From Botrytis cinerea B05.10 (taxonomy: Eukaryota > Ascomycota > Leotiomycetes > Helotiales > Sclerotiniaceae): 64,000 bases of DNA. Shown here in pieces: positions 58,350-64,000 of this stretch. Location: NCBI RefSeq assembly GCF_000143535.2, contig NC_037324.1, positions 868,001-932,000 of the forward strand, given 5' to 3'. Each line of letters begins with the position of its first letter. Positions within the stretch are counted from its first letter, which is position 1. Under the pieces are notes generated by a model. The model had not been told where the DNA came from, searched no databases, and worked only from the letters and a program-made list of their open reading frames with translations. The translations under genes and the position numbers were made by a program.

Positions 58350-61300
58350 ATTTGACCAGGTGTATAAGTTAGAAATTGTCCATTCGCGAAGAAATTATTA
58401 TAACGATGTTGTGCTGCAAAGTGGAGGGGAATGTTTGTGTGCTTCTTTTTTGGAGGGGTTATTGAGGGTTGAGGTGAGGTAGAAGTGCGGGTGGTGTGAG
58501 TATGTAAGTAAGTGTGTATGTATGTGTGTATGTGTGTATGTGCGTATGGGTGGGTGCGTGGGTTGTATGGTGTATGGGTGTAAATATAAGTCTGAGTGGT
58601 AACGGGGGAGATGGATGTAAGATCTTATTCTTGTGGATTATTTCTAGCTAATGTATGTTTTTGTGAAAGCAGGCGTAAACGTAAACGTGAACGAGTGAGG
58701 AGATTGAGGAGGAGATTGGAGAGGAGAGGAGGAGAGCGGCGTTAGATAGGTAGGAGGTTGGAACTTGGTGGTGGTGGTGGTGGAGGTGGTGGTGGGATGG
58801 ATGATGGATGATGGATGATAGGATTTGCTCTTATGCTCGTTCGGCGTTCTAATGGCCAATATGTCATGGCGGATTTGTACAATCTAGAGTAGAGCATGGG
58901 GTTGAGGTGTTTAAACCTATTAGGTCGTTAACTTGAGGTACTTTGCTTTGCCCGCAGCCCCACAGCTCTATTTTTTTTCTTCATAGGAAGTCTACCTGGC
59001 ACCTGGTAGCTACTCCGTTCATTGACGCATATTTCCTTCCCATGTGTACAGAGGAGGTAGACAGCCACTACGATATACTAGTGCTCCTCGCAGCACAAGA
59101 TGTGAAATCAACAACATACCAGCAATCATAGTAATGACAATAACAGCACAGCTACCCAAACACAAAGCACAAGCCAAGAGGCAAGAGGCAAGAGGCAAGA
59201 AACATCAAACAAGAGCTGAATCAGGATCAGATGTATGTTGATGGCATCCAGGACCCCTAGATGAAATGTGTAAATTAAGAATAAAGGTCGATTGAAATTG
59301 ATTAGTATGTTTGCTGTTTGTCTGCTTGATATCAAGACGACGATGTTGATTATGATTACCTATTAGTAGGACCAAAATATCGAATAGTTGACGACTACTG
59401 AATCAACCACTCGAATAAATGTTCATCGGGATATTTCAATATAGTGAACGCCAAATTAAACTAGATGGATAGGCGTTGACAAACCTGCCTTGAGTATCTA
59501 GTCTGAATGGTACAAGCCATGTAAGATGTACCTATTAATGCCTTCTTCTTATTGATGGTCTTTTGCCTTGATGTCGACGGTGACGGCGTGCACAGAACAG
59601 AACGAACTCGAGTACGAGAGCCAGCCAGCCTGCTGAATCTATATTCCCCTTGAATGTTGAGATCAAAAAATTGAAAGCTCGCAAAGTAGTATAAACGATT
59701 CTTTGTTATGTTCAGAGCTTAAGCTTGAGGCAAACGATTCTGGTGAGCTTCGATATTTTGGCCACTTGATCTATTTCTATTGTATCCTTTGTAAATTCAC
59801 AACCAAGCACATGGGATTCTTTACAAAATGGAATACGGAGCACAATTGAGAGGAGCATCGGGTTGATTTGATTGGCGCTTAATCGTCTTCTTCTTTCCCT
59901 CAATCACATAGTAATTAAACCGTGCTGCATGGAATAAGCAAATCTGCAAACCTGATCACACTGCGCTTCTTCACATGAATCAATCCTTATTCATCAATCA
60001 TCACAGCGCTTGTCAAAGCTATAAAAAAAGTATATTGTTGATTCAAAGGGACCTTAGGTAGGCAAACAGGTGTAGATGAAATTCTTGGCTTTGCTTCAAA
60101 TTTTGAAATTTGGTAGATCGGGCCAGTTTGATGGCCGGGAGGCAAACACACTTTCGGGAATCGGGAGAGTGATTCAGAGGCAGGACACCAAGGCATTGGG
60201 GAGTGCTGGTGCTTCCAGAATAGGTGTCTAATTGTTTGTATTGCATCGCATCACATGGTTGGTGATATGCATAACTTGATCGGACGTATCGTACTGTACA
60301 TGAAGATCAATCGTCGTGTACAATCTAGATTCAATAGCGGAGATCTCGTTTAGACAGCTATCAAGAAAGCTACACATAAGCAAAGGACAACTTACTGTTG
60401 TAGCTGATGAACAAACCTATCTACATTTGAGTGAGGACATCTAACTTTCAATCAGTCTGGTGTATTAGGAACCAATGTACCCATGCACAAAGTCCCGTCA
60501 ACAGGCGAACAGATGAAGGGGCTCGGGTATCAAAGCAGCTTGCAACTGCGGGCGCTGTAATTCCACCTCCCTTTCTTTGAAACGAGCAATGACATCCCAA
60601 AGTCGAATGATCTAAGACTTTCCAGGTCGAAATTCCGCGATATCTGATCCAGGAATTATCTCAAACCTTTATCAAAATCGCGAAAGAACAAAGAATGATT
60701 ACTAAACATCACCGGAGGTAATTGCCGGTCTCAAGTTACTTGAACTTGGCGTGTGTGTGTGTGTTGGTGATAGCCATGGCAGATAGCAGTGGCCATTGTA
60801 GCCACCATCGCTGTGGTCGCATTGGATGGGAATTGTAAGCTTATATATATATATAGCCTGATACATACCACCAGCAGTTCTTTTGATAGCTGGACCTTAC
60901 CGGTTTCATCGTAGGAAGGAAAATACTATGGCCCTTCCATCTCGTCCCAAGCCAATCTAATTTGAGTGATAGACATGCCTAGGTCTGCCAGTATGAGCTT
61001 GCATATTGCGTATACGACCGAAAGACCAAAATCTTATTAAGATGTTTCGTCTGCGTGATACGAGCACAGCAGACATAATTAGAACAATCTCATCTCTTTA
61101 CTCGTAAGGGGACCGTGGGGACACCAGATCTTTGGAGGCCCGATTAATACCCGATCATTAGTAAGCCTGGGGAGGCATAGCACGTGACTGCCACAACCCG
61201 GGTGAGAATGTAACTGCAGAGCGGGGCTAATCCTGGTGACTCCGATAATCGGCAATCGAAATCCCCTACAGATATACGATCCCTAGGTATGCGGAAATCA

Positions 61301-61488
61301 AGCTTGAGCTCTAGGCTATCTAGTACATAGAGAAGTAAATAAATCCCTCCTAAACTTTTCTAGCCCACGAGACAGGTCTTGTATCCCGAGTACAACTCCA
61401 ACTTCCCTTCCTCAACAACATAACTCGCAGAGATCGAGTTCGGTTTGAGGTGGATATTTTCCCCTCCTACACGCATGGAATCGTCGGT
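58350..61488. other. Divergent upstream region of adenylate cyclase and kinase gene, no gene seen
   Basis: A 3.1-kb spacer. It holds TGTA/TGTG runs (58500-58560), a GGT tract (58767-58794), AAGAGGC x3 (59176-59196), GT run near 60752, and TA run (60842-60855). No frame shows domain features. Its length and position suggest long regulated promoters or 5' UTRs for the cyclase gene. Confidence 0.55.
58767..58794. repeat. GGT/GGA trinucleotide tract
   Basis: TGG repeat with one GGA interruption, upstream of the adenylate cyclase start. Confidence 0.7.
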
Positions 61489-62965
61489 ATGCTGCGATTA
61501 TTTTCGCAAAATGCAACCAAAGTGACAAATTCAACACATGCAGCTGGGCGTCTACAGCAATGCTCGAAGATACATATACCACCATGGAGACCTGCATCGC
61601 CGCTAGATGAGTATGAATACGAAGCTATTGTCTGAACTCTCGTATACTTTTGCTGACCATGCTAGATGGGTTGCCAAAGATGCGAGACCCATTAGTCTGC
61701 GCCAACTCATGGTCTTCGGACGGTCGTTGACTGAAGCACGACTTATAAGCTCCGCGAACTATGTGAGAACAGAGCTTCCAACCAGGTGAATAGACATTCT
61801 TTCTACTGCTTCTATGGCTTTGGCTGACAAGGGTAGATTAGCACACCGTATACGAGACATGCAAACGCTCCCCTATGTCGTCGTCACCAATCCGCATATG
61901 AGTCAAGTCTACGAGTTATACTACAAAGCATTTGAGAGCTTGCGAAGAGTGCGCGATATCAAGACACTAGAAGATAACGACAAACTATGCAAAGTCATTA
62001 GCACTACCCTACAAGAGCATCTTACCGTAATACCAAAGCTAGCAATGGGCGTGTTGGAATGCCGAGATTTAATGAATCCTTCGGACATGGACAAATTTAT
62101 GAACACAATTTTGCGATCGAGAATATCGCGACGAGTTATCGCAGAGCAACATCTAGCTTTAACAGAAACTTTCCATTCACAGTGGAATTTTCCCGATGGG
62201 AAACCAGCGGAGTCTGAGTTTGTTGGTGAAGTCTTCTTGAAGTGCAATGCAAAGGAGGTAGTCGAACGAGTAGGCAATGAAGTTCAAGCTTTAATGTCAG
62301 CTACTTATGGCCCCTCCACCATGATGCCTGAAATACGGCTTGCTGGACATGTCGAAGCTACATTTCCATATATCCTCAGCCATCTAGAATACATAATCGG
62401 TGAACTACTACGAAACTCCGTGCAAGCGGTTGTCGAAAAGCAGAGAAACGGCCGAAACAAAAACCAACCTCCTCCTCCTATCGACATAACAGTCTGCGAA
62501 GCGCCCCAACATGTGATAATCCGAGTATCAGATCAAGGAGGCGGTATACCTCGAGATATTCTTCCATACCTCTGGGCATTCAGTAAAGGACCCCGCAGTA
62601 ATCAACGTCTTGAAAACCTCAACCAGGTACCAAAAATGGCTGCTACAATGCAAGAACTGCGCGTAACAGACGAAGCGCCCGAGTCGCAAGGATCCGAAGG
62701 AACAGCAGCGATGGCAGCGACTGGGGGGAATGTAGGTCCCAGCTCCACAGCACACGAAACATCCCTCTCTTCACTCACCAGTCGCCCTCCCAATCTCCGT
62801 CTGGGTATGGGTTTACCATTGAGTCGAGTCTACGCCGAATACTGGGCTGGGAGTTTAGAGCTACACAGTTTAGAGGGATATGGCTGTGATGCATTTTTAC
62901 AGATTTCGAAATTGGGGAATAAGAATGAACAGTTGACAACGAGGGCTAGTATGGATGCTATATAG
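61489..62965 (+). CDS. Mitochondrial pyruvate dehydrogenase kinase / BCKDK family protein kinase
   Basis: Histidine-kinase-like serine kinase of the mitochondrial matrix that phosphorylates and inactivates an alpha-keto acid dehydrogenase complex. Three exons: 61489-61610, 61666-61785, 61837-62965; 456 residues. The N-terminus MLRLFSQNATK looks like a presequence. PISLRQLMVFGRSLTEARLI then SSANYVRTELPTRLAHRIRD is the conserved helical-bundle start. The ATP-binding GHKL domain shows the N box ELLRNSVQAVVE, the G1 box DQGGGIPRDILPYLWAFSKG and the G2 box GMGLPLSRVYAEYWAG. The first intron uses a GTATGA donor that exactly restores phase. About 70 residues of low-complexity insert lie between G1 and G2. 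Which of the two yeast-type kinases (Pkp1 or Pkp2) it matches cannot be settled by eye. Confidence 0.92.
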
Positions 62966-63429
62966 TAAGACATGACTTTTGAATATACCCGGAATGGCTT
63001 TCTTTGCATGCGATGATGGATATCAATAAAGCAGACTTGCACTTTCCTTTTCCAACTTCACCTAGGCGTTAAAGTTCATGGGTTTGCGACGGCCACAGTG
63101 CACAGGCGGTCAGGCGGTGATATACAACACAAGAACTGAATCATGAAGAGTAGTAGGAAGTATAGTGAACAAATTATCATGAAGGAGCATGAATTACATC
63201 GTGGCTAAAACTAGTGGAAATAGAAGCCTCTCATAAGAAGCTATTTAGAATTAAGAGGCCTTCTGAACGTTAACTGTCGAAGAAAAAAGAAAAACCACAT
63301 GTTGCAGAACAACCCGTCTTGCAACTCTCTCAGCATCACCTGCTATCATATCATCCATACTCGGGTGCCCCCGATACATCCTCACAATCCAATTTTAGAT
63401 TAGAACATTCTCCCCCAAGCACGCCTTAT
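62966..63429. other. Intergenic, convergent 3' flanks
   Basis: Spacer between the kinase and septin genes. Two GGCGGT-type repeats lie near 63105-63118. Nothing else seen. Confidence 0.65.
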
Positions 63430-64000
63430 TTAACGACGGCCGTGACTGCGAGTTGCGGCACCGCCTTGCATTTGCTCAAGTTCTTGTTCTAAGGACTTGA
63501 TGGCAGCATGTGTACTCTCCAAATCCTTGTTCAAACGATCACGCTCACTGATGAGCTTCTGCTCCCACTGTCTGAAACGGTGCTCCTCAATCTTAACCTG
63601 CTCGGTGAAACGCTTTCTTAAGCTCTCTTCCTCTTCCTTGAATTTAGGGTTATCAAGCTTCCTAGGTCTAGCTTCACCGAATTTGCGAGTCTCCATTTGT
63701 TGGGCGCGGTAAGCCTCGTAGTGTGCTTCTTCGGTAGTGTGAATGAGATCGAGCATGTGTGTTCGGATAAGAATGGATCTCAACTTCTTGAAATCGCAGT
63801 GGTCTTCGTTCTCGACTTCAGCAACACCCCATGCGTATTGACGACCCTTAACGATACGTCCATCACTAGTCTTGACATCCTTCTCTGAGCCAATGACTGC
63901 AAATGGCATAGCAGCCATCAAACTTCGGGCATGTTGAGCAGCAGCCTCGTCATCTTCCTCGATAGGTGGTGTGTAGATCTTGATACCTTGTGCTTCAATG
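63430..64000 (-). CDS. CDC12: Septin, Cdc12-type (3' part, cut by window edge)
   Basis: Filament-forming GTPase of the septin ring. The window contains the last 189 codons and the stop at 63430-63432; the gene continues past 64000. Visible parts are the end of the GTPase fold (IYTPPIEEDD, MPFAVIGSEKDV, the septin-unique YAWGVAEVENEDHCDFKKLR and IRTHMLDLIHTTEEAHYEAY) and a C-terminal coiled coil (EEESLRKRFTEQVKIEEHRF, RQWEQKLISERDRLNKDL). That coiled coil and the QVK.EE.RFRQWEQ stretch match yeast Cdc12 and Aspergillus AspC best. The protein ends with a short basic tail, ATRSHGRR. Confidence 0.93.
   Translation of the reverse strand, partial: IEAQGIKIYTPPIEEDDEAAAQHARSLMAAMPFAVIGSEKDVKTSDGRIVKGRQYAWGVAEVENEDHCDFKKLRSILIRTHMLDLIHTTEEAHYEAYRAQQMETRKFGEARPRKLDNPKFKEEEESLRKRFTEQVKIEEHRFRQWEQKLISERDRLNKDLESTHAAIKSLEQELEQMQGGAATRSHGRR

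Overview
The window is a 64 kb stretch of nuclear DNA from a filamentous ascomycete. The evidence is short spliceosomal introns (mostly about 45-100 bp) with GT..AG ends and CTAAC/CTGAC-like branch points, genes spaced 0.3-5 kb apart on both strands, a CFEM/PTH11-type receptor, a 2EXR protein, a Zn2Cys6 regulator and a BBE oxidase, all typical of Pezizomycotina. Moderate GC, many microsatellites and the protein flavour suggest a leotiomycete of the Botrytis/Sclerotinia type; that placement is inference.

Layout: 1-2.8 kb has no convincing gene but starts with a tandem duplication. 2.8-9.8 kb: GLT1 (NADH glutamate synthase, eight exons). 11.3-13.7 kb: a Vtc2/Vtc3-type polyphosphate-polymerase subunit with a GCACGTGGG box upstream. 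14.5-17.1 kb: an unrecognised 837-residue protein. 18-20.5 kb (minus): the SNARE BET1 and the H2A.Z chaperone CHZ1, the latter divergent from AMD1 (AMP deaminase, 21.1-24.8 kb). 25.5-28.5 kb: Zn2Cys6 regulator. 29.5-30.2 kb: a GNAT acetyltransferase frame broken by two TAA codons. 30.8-32 kb: 2EXR protein. 32.7-34.4 kb: secreted BBE-type FAD oxidase. 35.2-35.5 kb (minus): a small spliced membrane protein made of exons each under 60 codons. 36.3-37.6 kb: Hsp20 with a Gly/His/Arg-rich N-terminus. 38.7-39.2 kb (minus): small unknown gene. 40.2-42.4 kb: SRC1/HEH inner nuclear membrane protein with two competing 3' splice sites. 42.4-47.9 kb: gene-poor, microsatellite-rich. 47.9-49.8 kb: eight-exon CFEM receptor. 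51.4-58.3 kb (minus): adenylate cyclase. 61.5-63 kb: mitochondrial PDK/BCKDK-family kinase. 63.4 kb to the edge (minus): 3' end of the Cdc12-type septin.

Most genes are housekeeping and unrelated in pathway (nitrogen assimilation, purine and phosphate metabolism, ER-Golgi fusion, chromatin, nuclear envelope, septins, cAMP signalling). The accessory block is about 25-36 kb plus the CFEM receptor. There is no secondary-metabolite cluster, CRISPR, rRNA or tRNA that I could recognise. The observations most worth a second look are the small multi-exon membrane protein at 35.2 kb, the SRC1 alternative acceptors (which recall the alternative splicing of yeast SRC1), the twice-interrupted GNAT frame and the uncharacterised 837-residue protein. 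All exon boundaries were worked out by hand from splice signals and reading-frame phase.
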